Shown: positions 16,424 to 24,469, counted from the stretch's first letter. The stretch is 64,000 nt of DNA from Flavobacterium plurextorum (GCF_002217395.1 NZ_MUHD01000016.1:189860-253859); one strand, 5' to 3'. Numbers and translations are program-made. Notes: generated by a model from the sequence alone, not told the origin.

Positions 16424-17074
16424 ATGATTGCATTTATACAATATTTCGATGAAAATTTTGCTTTAAAAACTAAAGAGGTTTTTGAATCTATTATAGATGG
16501 TAGACGTTGTTATACTTTAAATGGAGTTAGTTCTCAATTCTTTCCAACTGCTTTATATGTTGATGGTTCGAGAATTACGGGTGTAACTATTTTAGGAAAT
16601 CCTAATTTAGATGTTATTGGTTTTATAAATGATTTATCAACTAATGATACCTCTGTCATTCCTTTAAATGCATTTTACAATGCGTATGATACGGTAGTTT
16701 TTGTCCATTCTTCAATTTTGACAATTCCATATATTTCTGATGCTGTTGTTTCTAAAACAAAGGAATATAAAGCTATCGTTTATTTTGGTTCATCCTCAGC
16801 AGGATTGGCTGTTAAGGTTTTGAAAAATACATTAAAGGGCGATGTTGCTTGGGAAAATCTTTTTGGAGATAGAATGATTGGGCGTTTAAATGGTGGTTTT
16901 GGTTCTGATGATGGTACGGGTATGATGAATTCAGATATTTATGTTCAAAAAATTCATAATGATGATTTACCAAATTACAGAGCGGGAATATCTGATTCTA
17001 ATTCTGTTGCTGTTTTTTATGATTCTTCATCTGCCGATTTTAGGATGTATGTTCATATTACTGTTTATGAATAA
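16424..17074 (+). CDS. Possible spike or receptor-binding protein
   Basis: This 216-residue protein is predicted mainly beta, with Gly/Ser/Asp-rich turns (RLNGGFGSDDGTG) and no signal peptide or membrane helix. It is the second-largest product of the structural cassette, near its end, where host-recognition proteins are often encoded. I do not recognise a family, and it could be the coat protein instead. It shares one nucleotide with the next gene (TAATG). Confidence 0.55.
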   Translation: MIAFIQYFDENFALKTKEVFESIIDGRRCYTLNGVSSQFFPTALYVDGSRITGVTILGNPNLDVIGFINDLSTNDTSVIPLNAFYNAYDTVVFVHSSILTIPYISDAVVSKTKEYKAIVYFGSSSAGLAVKVLKNTLKGDVAWENLFGDRMIGRLNGGFGSDDGTGMMNSDIYVQKIHNDDLPNYRAGISDSNSVAVFYDSSSADFRMYVHITVYE

Positions 17075-17298
17075 TGGCTAATACTACTCCAACGCCTTAC
17101 AGCTGTACAATCTTTAATAAAGATAAAAGTATAAGACCAATAAAAGTTGAGTTTTGTAAATCAATATTTTATTTGCATAACTGGTGCAAGAATATCAAAT
17201 TCGATTACCATTATATTAATATTTATAATCGAAAAACTGGAAAATACATTTCTCGACAATATTTCAATGAGTATATAATAGATAAGCCTTTGTATTAA
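17074..17298 (+). CDS. Hypothetical protein, last gene of the structural cassette
   Basis: This 74-residue basic protein is rich in Tyr, Asn and Lys (YLHNWCKNIKFDYHYINIYN). The start codon overlaps the previous stop (TAATG), so it is translationally coupled. No membrane segment is seen and the function is unknown. A strong terminator begins inside its last codons. Confidence 0.6.
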   Translation: MANTTPTPYSCTIFNKDKSIRPIKVEFCKSIFYLHNWCKNIKFDYHYINIYNRKTGKYISRQYFNEYIIDKPLY

Positions 17299-17319
17299 TT
17301 TACAAAGGCTTATTTTTTA
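17282..17319 (+). terminator. Strong terminator of the structural cassette
   Basis: ATAAGCCTTTGTA (17282-17294) pairs perfectly with TACAAAGGCTTAT (17301-17313), followed by a T-run. It closes the plus-strand phage operon and separates it from the accessory module. Confidence 0.92.
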
Positions 17320-17370
17320 AGGTATAATTATTTATTCTTTTATAGCTATACGTAAGTAATGTATAAATTA

Positions 17371-17787
17371 TTATTGATAATTATCACAAGAAAGTTTGCT
17401 TAAAATATCTTGGAGATTACTATTAAGATGTTTTCTTGGATTATGCGATACAAAATGTCTCGAATTAGTACTTTTTCCTATTAATGATATCGAATAGTGG
17501 AACTTAGATTTTAGATTTTCATTTAAAATTGCGAATAATTCATCAGGATTTTTGTACCTATCGCTGTATGTTATAATAAAGCTAGAATTGTTAAATGAAT
17601 CAATTGAAGAGAAACCTGTTTTTTTTAAAACACACAAAATATAATTTCTTGCTTCAGTATGATTTGTAAAATCTTCTGACCCTTCTATTGTATCATAAGA
17701 TAAATGATATTTCACTTCTAGTACTTTTAATAACGCCATTCTTAATTTTTTTTTAATTATAAATTTATTAAATTTTTCTACTTTCAT
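17371..17787 (-). CDS. Hypothetical protein of the accessory module
   Basis: This 138-residue protein is the only minus-strand gene in the element. Alternating strand and helix patterns (MALLKVLEVKYHL, ARNYILCVLKKTGFSSIDSF, SSFIITYSDRYKNPDELFAIL, KFHYSISLIG) suggest a ferredoxin-like fold. This is loosely like small Cas2/SinR-type proteins, but without any motif that proves it. An internal start at 17739 (MALLKVLEV) is an alternative. It is divergent from the exported-protein gene at 17882, and could be a regulator, a toxin-like nuclease or a superinfection-exclusion protein. Confidence 0.55.
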   Translation of the reverse strand: MKVEKFNKFIIKKKLRMALLKVLEVKYHLSYDTIEGSEDFTNHTEARNYILCVLKKTGFSSIDSFNNSSFIITYSDRYKNPDELFAILNENLKSKFHYSISLIGKSTNSRHFVSHNPRKHLNSNLQDILSKLSCDNYQ

Positions 17788-17835
17788 AATATGAAATTTG
17801 TTTTGATAAAATCAAAAGTATAAAATTATTGGCAC

Positions 17836-17843
17836 TATATTTG
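17836..17843 (+). promoter_or_regulatory. -7 promoter motif of the accessory exported-protein gene
   Basis: TATATTTG fits TAnnTTTG and lies 38 nt before the ATG at 17882. It suggests that the accessory genes have their own promoter, independent of the phage operon. Confidence 0.5.
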
Positions 17844-17881
17844 GAAATCTTTAGTAATTATAAACTCACAAACTAAACCAC

Positions 17882-18328
17882 ATGAAAAAAATTACTTTAT
17901 TACTTTTTATATTACTTTATATTCCAGTTTTTGCTCAGGATACTGATATGAAAATTTACATCGAGAAAACAGAAACTGTCTCTTTTGACCAATATGATTT
18001 CATTAAGAAAGTAAATCAGTTCTATCCCGATATACTCGTAAGTAAACAAGTTGTAAATAATATTGTCAATAATTTAAAAGTTCAACAAATATTAACAACT
18101 ACTTTTCTTTACGAGACTCCAAAAGATTGTGATGCTTATACCGTATCAATTGGCAAGTCAAATACTGCTTTAGATTACTTCTATAAATTAAAAGATGGAA
18201 CTATAATTTACGGAGATATTCGTCTTTTTGCAGGTTCTGTGGTTCGAACTTTATATAAGGTGCAAGATAAAACAAGGATTCTTCAATATTTTATCGATGG
18301 TAAATTAATAAACGAAGTAAAAGGATAA
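17882..18328 (+). CDS. Exported protein of the element, paralogue of host gene at 19903
   Basis: This 148-residue protein has a signal peptide (MKKITLLLFILLYIPVFAQ). It matches the host protein encoded at 19903-20325 along its length: FDQYDFIKKVNQFYPDI against IEQYELLKKVNQYYPDI, and YGDIRLFAGSVVRT against YGDVSIFKGNALRT. The function of the family is unknown; both should act in the periplasm or on the outer membrane. Carriage of a diverged host-type gene inside a phage suggests a lysogenic-conversion cargo gene. Confidence 0.75.
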   Translation: MKKITLLLFILLYIPVFAQDTDMKIYIEKTETVSFDQYDFIKKVNQFYPDILVSKQVVNNIVNNLKVQQILTTTFLYETPKDCDAYTVSIGKSNTALDYFYKLKDGTIIYGDIRLFAGSVVRTLYKVQDKTRILQYFIDGKLINEVKG

Positions 18329-18353
18329 CAATATTAAATTAAGAAATATAAAT

Positions 18354-18605
18354 ATGTATAGTCAAAAAGATGCTTTTAAGTTAATTGAGTTTTATCATGA
18401 TAAGGTAGTCGGCAAACCTTTAGATAATTCTGAAAAAAAATTGTTAATTACTGATATGGATTTTGAACCCTCGCGACATGGAAGTGGTGTATTTGATGTT
18501 TTTTGTTGTGCTGAAGTTGATTCTTTCAGGTATCAGAAAGATATTGACGAAGTTGCTGAAAGTTTGGGCTTAGTTTTACCTAAAAATTTTTTAAAATATA
18601 ATTGA
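18354..18605 (+). CDS. Hypothetical small acidic protein
   Basis: This 83-residue soluble protein has DAFKLIEFYHDKVVGKPL at the start and EVAESLGLVLPKNFLKY at the end. No family is recognised. It lies 25 nt after the exported-protein gene and before a terminator, and is probably cotranscribed with it. It is the last gene inside the right attachment repeat. Confidence 0.6.
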   Translation: MYSQKDAFKLIEFYHDKVVGKPLDNSEKKLLITDMDFEPSRHGSGVFDVFCCAEVDSFRYQKDIDEVAESLGLVLPKNFLKYN

Positions 18606-18622
18606 CAATAACACAATAAATG

Positions 18623-18647
18623 AACCCCAATAAAACGGGGTTTTTTT
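18623..18647 (+). terminator. Terminator at the right end of the element
   Basis: AACCCC (18623-18628) pairs with GGGGTT (18637-18642) around an A-rich loop, followed by a run of T. It ends the accessory transcript about 100 bp before the right repeat. Confidence 0.85.
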
Positions 18648-18744
18648 ATGTCCATATTTTTTTTATACCTTTAGATTTCTTGAAAATAGAGGTAAAATGT
18701 ACTGTTAATAAAGTTGTTAACATCTTCTTGGACATACTGCAAAT

Positions 18745-18765
18745 CATACTATAAATTATAGTTCA
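18745..18765. repeat. Right direct repeat, dif-like attachment site (attR)
   Basis: This is the second copy of the 21-nt word at 10965-10985, with one mismatch. The core TATAAA is at 18750-18755. The right-hand half arm is identical to that of the left copy through TTATAGTTCA, while the outer left arm differs. This is the pattern expected when a Xer-integrated element brings its own, less conserved, half-site. It lies 8 nt before the stop codon of the next gene. Confidence 0.65.
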
Positions 18766-18772
18766 AAATAGG

Positions 18773-19501
18773 TTATGGCTTTTTCGGTTCTTCTTGAACT
18801 TCTTTTTCTTCTTCAGGTTTGTTCTTTATGGTATGTAATTTACCCTTAATTCCTCTAATTTCCCTAGTAAAAGAACCGCTTATTGTTTTGTTTTCAATAA
18901 TATCTAGAGTTTCTAACAACTTAATATTTTCCACTTCTTCAAGATAATCAATTTCACTTTTCTTTAAGAAATCAAGGCAATACGTAACTCCCGTTAATGT
19001 GGCTTTTAGATTTATAAATTCTTCCGCTATAGCGTAACTTGTAGAAGAATGCAAATAATCTCTTATAGCAGATTGATAAAATTTCTTATCTCTATTGACA
19101 TTTGCTTGCATATGTAGAGTTGATGCATTTGCACTTTCATAATTTTTCTCCATCTTCTTTTCTATTTGATCTTTGAAAATCTCTATTTGCTCTTCTAATT
19201 TTTTATTTAAATCGTTTTCTAAAACTTGTCTGAGTTCACTAAGCTTCGAGTTGTATTTAGTTTCAAGTTCTTTTTCACTTGCCTTTAATGCTTTGTTTTG
19301 AAAGTGTTGAATAACAAAAGGCATAATAATACCAAGTATCGCAAATCCTCCAGCAAGCAAAAAAATCAATTTACTCCAAGCTGAATCATAAAACTCATTG
19401 ACTTTAGTTAGAATTTCTAAGGTTTCATTAAGAGGAGCTATTGGTGGACTAGGTACTACCTCTGTTGGTGTTGTTTTGATAAATGCAATTAGTGATATCA
19501 T
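18773..19501 (-). CDS. Membrane-anchored coiled-coil protein
   Basis: This 242-residue protein has a short Pro-rich N-terminus, a membrane segment at 44-65 (KLIFLLAGGFAILGIIMPFVIQ), a charged coiled coil at about 66-122 and a helical, TPR-like tail (KKFYQSAIRDYLHSSTSYAIAEEF). It ends in a Pro/Glu/Lys-rich stretch. I know similar hypothetical proteins only as a type, not by function. Its 3' end abuts the right attachment repeat. The C-terminus looks complete, so insertion of the element did not obviously truncate it. Confidence 0.7.
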   Translation of the reverse strand: MISLIAFIKTTPTEVVPSPPIAPLNETLEILTKVNEFYDSAWSKLIFLLAGGFAILGIIMPFVIQHFQNKALKASEKELETKYNSKLSELRQVLENDLNKKLEEQIEIFKDQIEKKMEKNYESANASTLHMQANVNRDKKFYQSAIRDYLHSSTSYAIAEEFINLKATLTGVTYCLDFLKKSEIDYLEEVENIKLLETLDIIENKTISGSFTREIRGIKGKLHTIKNKPEEEKEVQEEPKKP

Positions 19502-19902
19502 AAATTTTATTTGTTTTTAATTAAGCAATATAAATTATTCAAATAATAAATTATTACGGAAAACCGTAAACTTTTTTTCTTGTAAATCTCTAGATTTGAT
19601 TCTTGCAAAAATTAATTCTAATAACAATTGAAATACAAAAGGTGTAATAAAGTTAGGACACAAGGCTTTAAAAGTGAATTTTTTGAAAAGAAAAATAGCA
19701 GAAAACACAAAACATTAATCAAATTGCAACATCTATAATTGCTTTTATTGTCTTAGTTGTTGGTGCTATAAGTTTAGTTTACATTTTCTCGCAAAAATAA
19801 GTATCGAACGCCCCGTCGCAATAAAAAAGGGCTACAATCTTTGTGATCATTACCCTTTTTTTATTGCCTTCTTTTGAGAAAACAAATTTACTGTAATATT
19901 GT
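19502..19902. other. Intergenic region with a possible gene relic
   Basis: These 401 bp hold no full gene. Positions 19699-19800 read as the end of a frame without a start codon, giving IIAFIVLVVGAISLVYIFSQK and a stop, which looks like a membrane-peptide remnant similar in kind to the small phage membrane proteins. A hairpin of about 13 bp (19818-19831 with 19852-19866, GCAATAAAAAAGGG and its near complement) serves as terminator for the minus-strand gene at 19903. Confidence 0.4.
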
Positions 19903-20325
19903 CTACTGTTTTAATTTCTTCAGATAAACTGACTTACCATTTAAAGAAACGTTTATTTCGTTATTTTTCTCGGAAAAAGTTGTTCTTAAGGCATTTCCTT
20001 TAAAAATTGAAACATCACCGTAAACTTTTCCAGTTTCATCAGAAACATATTCAAATGATAATTTTTTATTTCCCGGTTCAATACCAATTTTATAGCTGGA
20101 AAATTTTGACGAACTTACGTCAAATTCTTGCTGAGAATCAATTATATTTCCGTCAGCGTAAAAATTTGTAATTGTCTTGTTTAATGTGATATCAGGATAA
20201 TACTGATTTACTTTTTTTAATAATTCGTACTGTTCAATACTGACATCTTCTTTTTTAGATGTAATTGTCTGTGCAAATGAAACAGCTGTAAAAACTAGCG
20301 ATAACAACAAAATATACTTCTTCAT
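19903..20325 (-). CDS. Exported protein, chromosomal paralogue of the element gene at 17882
   Basis: This 140-residue protein has a clear signal peptide (MKKYILLLSLVFTAVSFAQ). It shares the conserved blocks EQYELLKKVNQYYPDI and YGDVSIFKGNALRT with the element-borne protein at 17882-18328. No lipobox is seen, so it is likely periplasmic or surface-bound. The family function is unknown. A terminator-like hairpin follows at 19818-19866. It lies about 1.1 kb outside the right attachment repeat, close to its paralogue. Confidence 0.75.
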   Translation of the reverse strand: MKKYILLLSLVFTAVSFAQTITSKKEDVSIEQYELLKKVNQYYPDITLNKTITNFYADGNIIDSQQEFDVSSSKFSSYKIGIEPGNKKLSFEYVSDETGKVYGDVSIFKGNALRTTFSEKNNEINVSLNGKSVYLKKLKQ

Positions 20326-20404
20326 AATTTCTTAATTTTTAAGATTAATAATGCTTTGTTTTAGATATAAATGTGTTTAATTCTAATACAAGATATGAAA
20401 TCTT

Positions 20405-20412
20405 TACCTTTG
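20405..20412 (+). promoter_or_regulatory. -7 promoter motif that fixes the start of the MFS gene
   Basis: TACCTTTG fits TAnnTTTG and lies inside the longest possible frame of the transporter gene (ATG at 20371). A transcript starting near 20418 would exclude that ATG and support the ATG at 20443. Confidence 0.5.
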
Positions 20413-20442
20413 CAAAAAATTAAACGCCTTTTATTTCAAAAA

Positions 20443-21672
20443 ATGACTACAAAAAAATATATTAAACTCATACTTATTTTAGGTTCTTTGACTGCGCTTG
20501 GTCCTTTTTCAATCGATATGTATTTACCTGGTTTCTCAGATATTGCAAAAGATTTGAACACAACTGTTGCAAAAGTTTCTATGAGTTTGTCTAGTTATTT
20601 TGTAGGGATTTCAGCTGGACAGTTACTTTATGGTCCTTTATTGGACAGATTTGGACGAAAAAAACCATTATTTATTGGTTTATTAGTCTATATCTTAGCT
20701 TCATTAGGCTGTATATATGTTACTAATATTGATTCGTTTATATTTTTACGTTTTGTTCAAGCCATTGGAAGTTGTGCCGCAACAGTTGCATCAGTTGCAA
20801 TGGTTAGAGATTTATTTCCTGTTAAAGATATTCCTAAGGTTTTTTCGTTATTAATGCTTGTCGTTGGGCTTTCGCCAATGCTGGCGCCAACAGTTGGCGG
20901 ATATGTTACTGAGGATTTTGGCTGGCATACTGTGTTTTTAATTTTAATGTTTATGGGAATTTTTATTCTGGCAGCTTCACAAATTGGTCTGCCAAACACC
21001 TATAAACCAGATCCGTCAATATCTTTAAAACCAAAACCCATTATTACCAATTTTCTAAAAGTATTAAAAGAACCTCAGTTTTACACTTATGCTTTTACTG
21101 GAGCAATCGCTTTTTCTGGATTATTTTCGTATGTAGCGGCCTCTCCTATCATTTTTATGGATATTTATCATGTTGATGCCAAAACTTATGGTTGGATTTT
21201 TGCCTTTATGTCTGTAAGTTTTATTGGTTCCAGTCAATTAAATTCTATTTTACTGAAGCGATTTTCTAGTGAGCAAATGATATATGGCGCTTTGATTTCG
21301 CAATCTGTGGTAAGTATTGTTTTTCTAATTTTATCTTTAAATAATCTTTTGGGATTATATGAAACTATTGGAATGTTGTTTTTATTCTTGGCTTGTTTAG
21401 GAATTTCAAATCCAAATACTGCTGGATTAACTTTAGCTCCGTTTGCAAAAAATACTGGAAGTGCTTCCGCATTAATGGGTGCAATTCAATTAGGAATTGG
21501 TGCTTTTGCATCATTTGCGATTGGTATTTTTGTAAAAGATTCTATTGCGCCAATGGTTGCTATTATGACAACAACAACAATAACAGCTTTTATTGTTCTA
21601 AATATTGGAAAACGTTTTATTAAACATAAAGTAGAACTATTAGAAAATGACGATGTTGTTATTGGGCACTAG
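20443..21672 (+). CDS. Bcr/CflA-type drug-efflux MFS transporter
   Basis: This 409-residue inner-membrane protein has 12 predicted helices and is a proton-driven exporter of drugs or small metabolites. Family signs are LGPFSIDMYLPGF near the N-terminus, the loop 2-3 motif GPLLDRFGRKKPLFIG, and VRDLF in helix 4-5. The frame could begin at 20371, but the start at 20443 (MTTKKYIKLILIL) gives the normal family N-terminus and lies downstream of a -7 motif. It is monocistronic, with a terminator at 21717-21740. The substrate is unknown. Confidence 0.9.
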   Translation: MTTKKYIKLILILGSLTALGPFSIDMYLPGFSDIAKDLNTTVAKVSMSLSSYFVGISAGQLLYGPLLDRFGRKKPLFIGLLVYILASLGCIYVTNIDSFIFLRFVQAIGSCAATVASVAMVRDLFPVKDIPKVFSLLMLVVGLSPMLAPTVGGYVTEDFGWHTVFLILMFMGIFILAASQIGLPNTYKPDPSISLKPKPIITNFLKVLKEPQFYTYAFTGAIAFSGLFSYVAASPIIFMDIYHVDAKTYGWIFAFMSVSFIGSSQLNSILLKRFSSEQMIYGALISQSVVSIVFLILSLNNLLGLYETIGMLFLFLACLGISNPNTAGLTLAPFAKNTGSASALMGAIQLGIGAFASFAIGIFVKDSIAPMVAIMTTTTITAFIVLNIGKRFIKHKVELLENDDVVIGH

Positions 21673-21716
21673 ATTTTTAAGTTCCAAAAATTTCGTATAC
21701 TTATAAAAAAAAAAAA

Positions 21717-21740
21717 AACAGAATCTTTTTAGATTCTGTT
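21717..21740. terminator. Bidirectional terminator
   Basis: AACAGAATCT (21717-21726) and AGATTCTGTT (21731-21740) enclose a TTTT loop, with an A-run before and a T-run after. It separates the convergent MFS and NADH dehydrogenase genes. Confidence 0.9.
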
Positions 21741-21790
21741 TTTTTATGCTTGTTCCAGTTTTGGAATTTTTAATATTGAGATTTTCCGTT

Positions 21791-23050
21791 CTAAGATCTC
21801 TTATCAGGTCTAATGATCATTCTAAGTGATTGATCTCTTGCGAAATAAGCAACCATCCAATTCCAGAAAGTATTTAATCTGTTTCTGTATGTTATTAAGG
21901 AAATTAAGTGAATAAATAACCAAATTACCCAGGCAAAGAATCCTTTAAAATGCCATTTAGGACTTGGTAAATCTACTACAGCTTTATTTTTTCCAATAAT
22001 TGCCATTGATCCTTTGTCTATATAAGCAAATGCTTTTAAAGGCTTATTCTGTGCTATTGCTTTAAAGTTTTTGGCTAGATTTAACCCTTGTTGTATGGCA
22101 ACTTGTGCAACTTGCGGATGTCCGTCAGGAAAATTTTTATCTCCAGCTAAAATTGCGGTATCACCAATTGCATAAATATTTTCAAAACCGTTTACTTTAT
22201 TGTGCTCATTTGTCGCCATACGTCTGCCGCGTCCGTAGCTTTCTTGTGGAATTCCGTCAAAAAGTTTAGCAGAAACTCCAGCAGCCCAAATTAAGTTTTT
22301 GGTTTGAATTTTTTCTCCATTTTCAAAAAAGACTGTATCATCAACATAATCCGTTACTCTTGTGTGTAATTTTACAACAACTCCTAAATTTGTAAGTGCT
22401 TCTAAAGTATCTTTTTGCGAAGCTTTACTCATTGGCGAAAGGAGAGCGTCTCCCCCATCGACTAAATAAACATTGCTGGCAGATGTTTCTAGTTCAGGAT
22501 ATTCTTTTAGCAGAATGTTTTTTCGCATTTCAGCAAACATCCCTGAAACCTCTACTCCTGTTGGTCCGCCACCTGCAACAACAATAGTTAATAATTTACG
22601 ACGTTTACGGATATCTTTTGTGATTGCTGCTTTTTCAAGGTTTTTAAGCAGTGTATTACGCATTTCGATGGCATCATTTAAGGTTTTCATCGGAATAGCG
22701 TTTTTCATTACATTTTCCATTCCAAAGTAACTAGTTTCAGCTCCAGTTGCAAAAACCAAATGATCGTAGGTCAATTCGCCGTTATTAAGGATAATTTTAT
22801 TCTCAGCAGGAACTACTGAAAGTAATTCGCCTAAACGGAACTGCAGGTTTTTCTTTCCTGCAAAAAATTTTCTAAAAGGATAGCTAATGCTTGAAGGTTC
22901 TAAAAAAGCTGTAGCAACTTGATATATAAGCGGTGGAAAAAAGTTATAATTGTTTTTATCTACAAGAGTAACCTGTATTTGAGGGTGGTTTACAAGTTCC
23001 TTTGCTAGATTGATTCCTGCAAAACCACCTCCTATGATGACTATCTTCAT
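21791..23050 (-). CDS. ndh: Type II NADH:quinone oxidoreductase
   Basis: This 419-residue FAD protein passes electrons from NADH to the quinone pool without pumping protons, at the inner face of the membrane. It shows the FAD fingerprint IIGGGFAGINLAKEL (4-18), the NADH fingerprint VVAGGGPTGVEVSGMFAEM (about 156-174), and IYAIGDTA near 290. A hydrophobic amphipathic C-terminus (WHFKGFFAWVIWLFIHLISLI) serves membrane binding. The length and tail match NDH-2. Substrate use of NADPH cannot be excluded. Confidence 0.9.
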   Translation of the reverse strand: MKIVIIGGGFAGINLAKELVNHPQIQVTLVDKNNYNFFPPLIYQVATAFLEPSSISYPFRKFFAGKKNLQFRLGELLSVVPAENKIILNNGELTYDHLVFATGAETSYFGMENVMKNAIPMKTLNDAIEMRNTLLKNLEKAAITKDIRKRRKLLTIVVAGGGPTGVEVSGMFAEMRKNILLKEYPELETSASNVYLVDGGDALLSPMSKASQKDTLEALTNLGVVVKLHTRVTDYVDDTVFFENGEKIQTKNLIWAAGVSAKLFDGIPQESYGRGRRMATNEHNKVNGFENIYAIGDTAILAGDKNFPDGHPQVAQVAIQQGLNLAKNFKAIAQNKPLKAFAYIDKGSMAIIGKNKAVVDLPSPKWHFKGFFAWVIWLFIHLISLITYRNRLNTFWNWMVAYFARDQSLRMIIRPDKRS

Positions 23051-23134
23051 ATTATATGTTGTTATTAAGTAGGATTATAGAATAATACCTTATAAATATA
23101 CAACTTTAATATGCAATGATAAATGTCATGCTTG

Positions 23135-24469
23135 TTACTTTTTGAATTTTTTAACAGGTTTTTCAACTACATCGATTTTGTTCTGAAGGACATAATTGGC
23201 TAATAATTTTTCTATCAATTCTTCTTTTGTAAGATGATGAAAAACTGTTTTAACTTTTGTTTTTAAATCATTTGAAATATCATGATTTGGTTTCGTTTTG
23301 AAGATTTGTTTCGCCCACAAAAGCGTATTATTTTCTTCAATACTTAATGCTGAAGGTTTTTTAAACTCAGAAAACTTCAGCCCCAATTCTCTTTCGAAAT
23401 CTGCAATTTCTGCAACTTCTTCTTCCTGCAAAACCGTTAAAGAAAGTCCCTTTGCTCCTGCTCTTGCTGTTCTTCCGCTTCTATGAACATAAGTTTCATA
23501 AGCATCTGGCAAATGGTAATTTACAACATAAGAAATTTCTTTTACGTCAATTCCTCTCGCAGCTAAATCAGTCGCTACCAATATATTGATATGTCCTTCA
23601 CGAAACTGCTCCATAATTCTATCACGAATTCCCTGAGTTAAACTTCCGTGAATTGCTCCCGAAGAAAAACGATTTATAGCCAGATTTTTAGCTAGTTTAT
23701 TTACAGCAGCTTTAGTTTTACAGAAGATAATACCACGTTCACCATCTTTTGAATTAAGAAAATGCATTAAAACATCTAATTTTTCAATTGGATCTACTAC
23801 AATATATTCATGATCAATACCTTGGTTTCCAATCACTTCCATACTAGCACTTACCTGAACTACATTTTTATTTAAGTAATTCTGAATCAATTGCTTAATT
23901 GTTCCCGGCAAAGTAGCTGAGAATAATAAAGTACGGTGTTTTTTAGGAAGTTCAGTAATGATTTCATCCAGGCTTTCTTTTAGAATTGAAACCATTTCAT
24001 CAGCTTCATCTAAAACCAAATATTGCGTTTGTTTTAAATCAACTGCTTTTCTTTGAATCAAATCAATTAAACGTCCTGGTGTTGCCACAACAATATGTGT
24101 TGGCGAAGTAAGACGCTCGATTTGAGGTTTTATTGGAATTCCGCCGCAAGTTGCAGCAATGGAAATATTTGGAATATGTTTTGAGAAATCTTCTAAATTT
24201 CTAAAAATCTGATGACCAAGCTCTCTTGTTGGCACCAGAATAACAGCTTGAACAACTGGCAGTTCAGTATCAATTAATTGTAATAAAGGCAATCCGAAAG
24301 CAGCTGTTTTTCCTGTTCCTGTTTTGGCTAAACCTACAACATCATGGGTTTCAGTCAATAAAAGCGGAATTGTTTTTTGTTGGATTTCTGTAGGTTCAAC
24401 AATGTTTAATTCGCCTAAAGCTTTTAAAATTGGTGCTGATAGACCTAATGTTGAGAATTGTTTAGACAT
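23135..24469 (-). CDS. DEAD-box ATP-dependent RNA helicase
   Basis: This 444-residue protein likely remodels structured RNA or ribosome precursors. In order it shows a Q motif (FSTLGLSAPILKAL..PTEIQ), Walker A AKTGTGKTAAF (about 48-58), LVPTRELGHQ, TPGRL, DEAD (154-157), SAT (180-182), and HRSGRTARAG (motif VI). The C-terminal extension is short and basic (KPVKKFKK). It resembles the RhlE/DbpA group, but the exact subfamily is not resolvable by eye. It is separated from the next helicase by a repeat-rich spacer. Confidence 0.92.
   Translation of the reverse strand: MSKQFSTLGLSAPILKALGELNIVEPTEIQQKTIPLLLTETHDVVGLAKTGTGKTAAFGLPLLQLIDTELPVVQAVILVPTRELGHQIFRNLEDFSKHIPNISIAATCGGIPIKPQIERLTSPTHIVVATPGRLIDLIQRKAVDLKQTQYLVLDEADEMVSILKESLDEIITELPKKHRTLLFSATLPGTIKQLIQNYLNKNVVQVSASMEVIGNQGIDHEYIVVDPIEKLDVLMHFLNSKDGERGIIFCKTKAAVNKLAKNLAINRFSSGAIHGSLTQGIRDRIMEQFREGHINILVATDLAARGIDVKEISYVVNYHLPDAYETYVHRSGRTARAGAKGLSLTVLQEEEVAEIADFERELGLKFSEFKKPSALSIEENNTLLWAKQIFKTKPNHDISNDLKTKVKTVFHHLTKEELIEKLLANYVLQNKIDVVEKPVKKFKK

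Larger units (their letters stand above)
10959..18766. mobile_element. Integrated small tailless rolling-circle phage (FLiP / phi48:2-like prophage)
   Basis: The element is about 7.8 kb between dif-like direct repeats at 10965-10985 and 18745-18765. Plus-strand genes run in order: two small unknowns, a Rep_trans-type initiator, a 55-residue possible DNA-binding protein, a candidate capsid protein, several small membrane proteins, a muralytic protein with a membrane anchor, and a strong terminator at 17282. An accessory module follows. No integrase, terminase, portal, tail or packaging ATPase gene is present. From memory, rolling-circle Rep, a small capsid gene, a P5-like lytic protein and many tiny membrane proteins recall Flavobacterium phage FLiP and Cellulophaga phage phi48:2. 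Assignment to a virus family is inference. Confidence 0.75.

Noticed and set aside
17371..17787. Cas2-like or SinR-like protein, implying a CRISPR or defence system in the element
   Set aside because: Only a loose ferredoxin-like strand and helix pattern is seen; no cas1 or repeat array is nearby, so I keep it as unknown.
18773..19501. Gene truncated by insertion of the element
   Set aside because: Its stop lies beyond the right repeat and the Pro/Glu/Lys-rich C-terminus looks complete.
20371..20442. Longer N-terminus for the MFS transporter
   Set aside because: A -7 promoter motif lies inside this stretch and the extra 24 residues are not family-like.
21393..21623. Cysteine-rich plus-strand frame inside the MFS gene
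   Set aside because: It is a shadow frame overlapping a well-supported gene on the same strand, with codon content explained by that gene.
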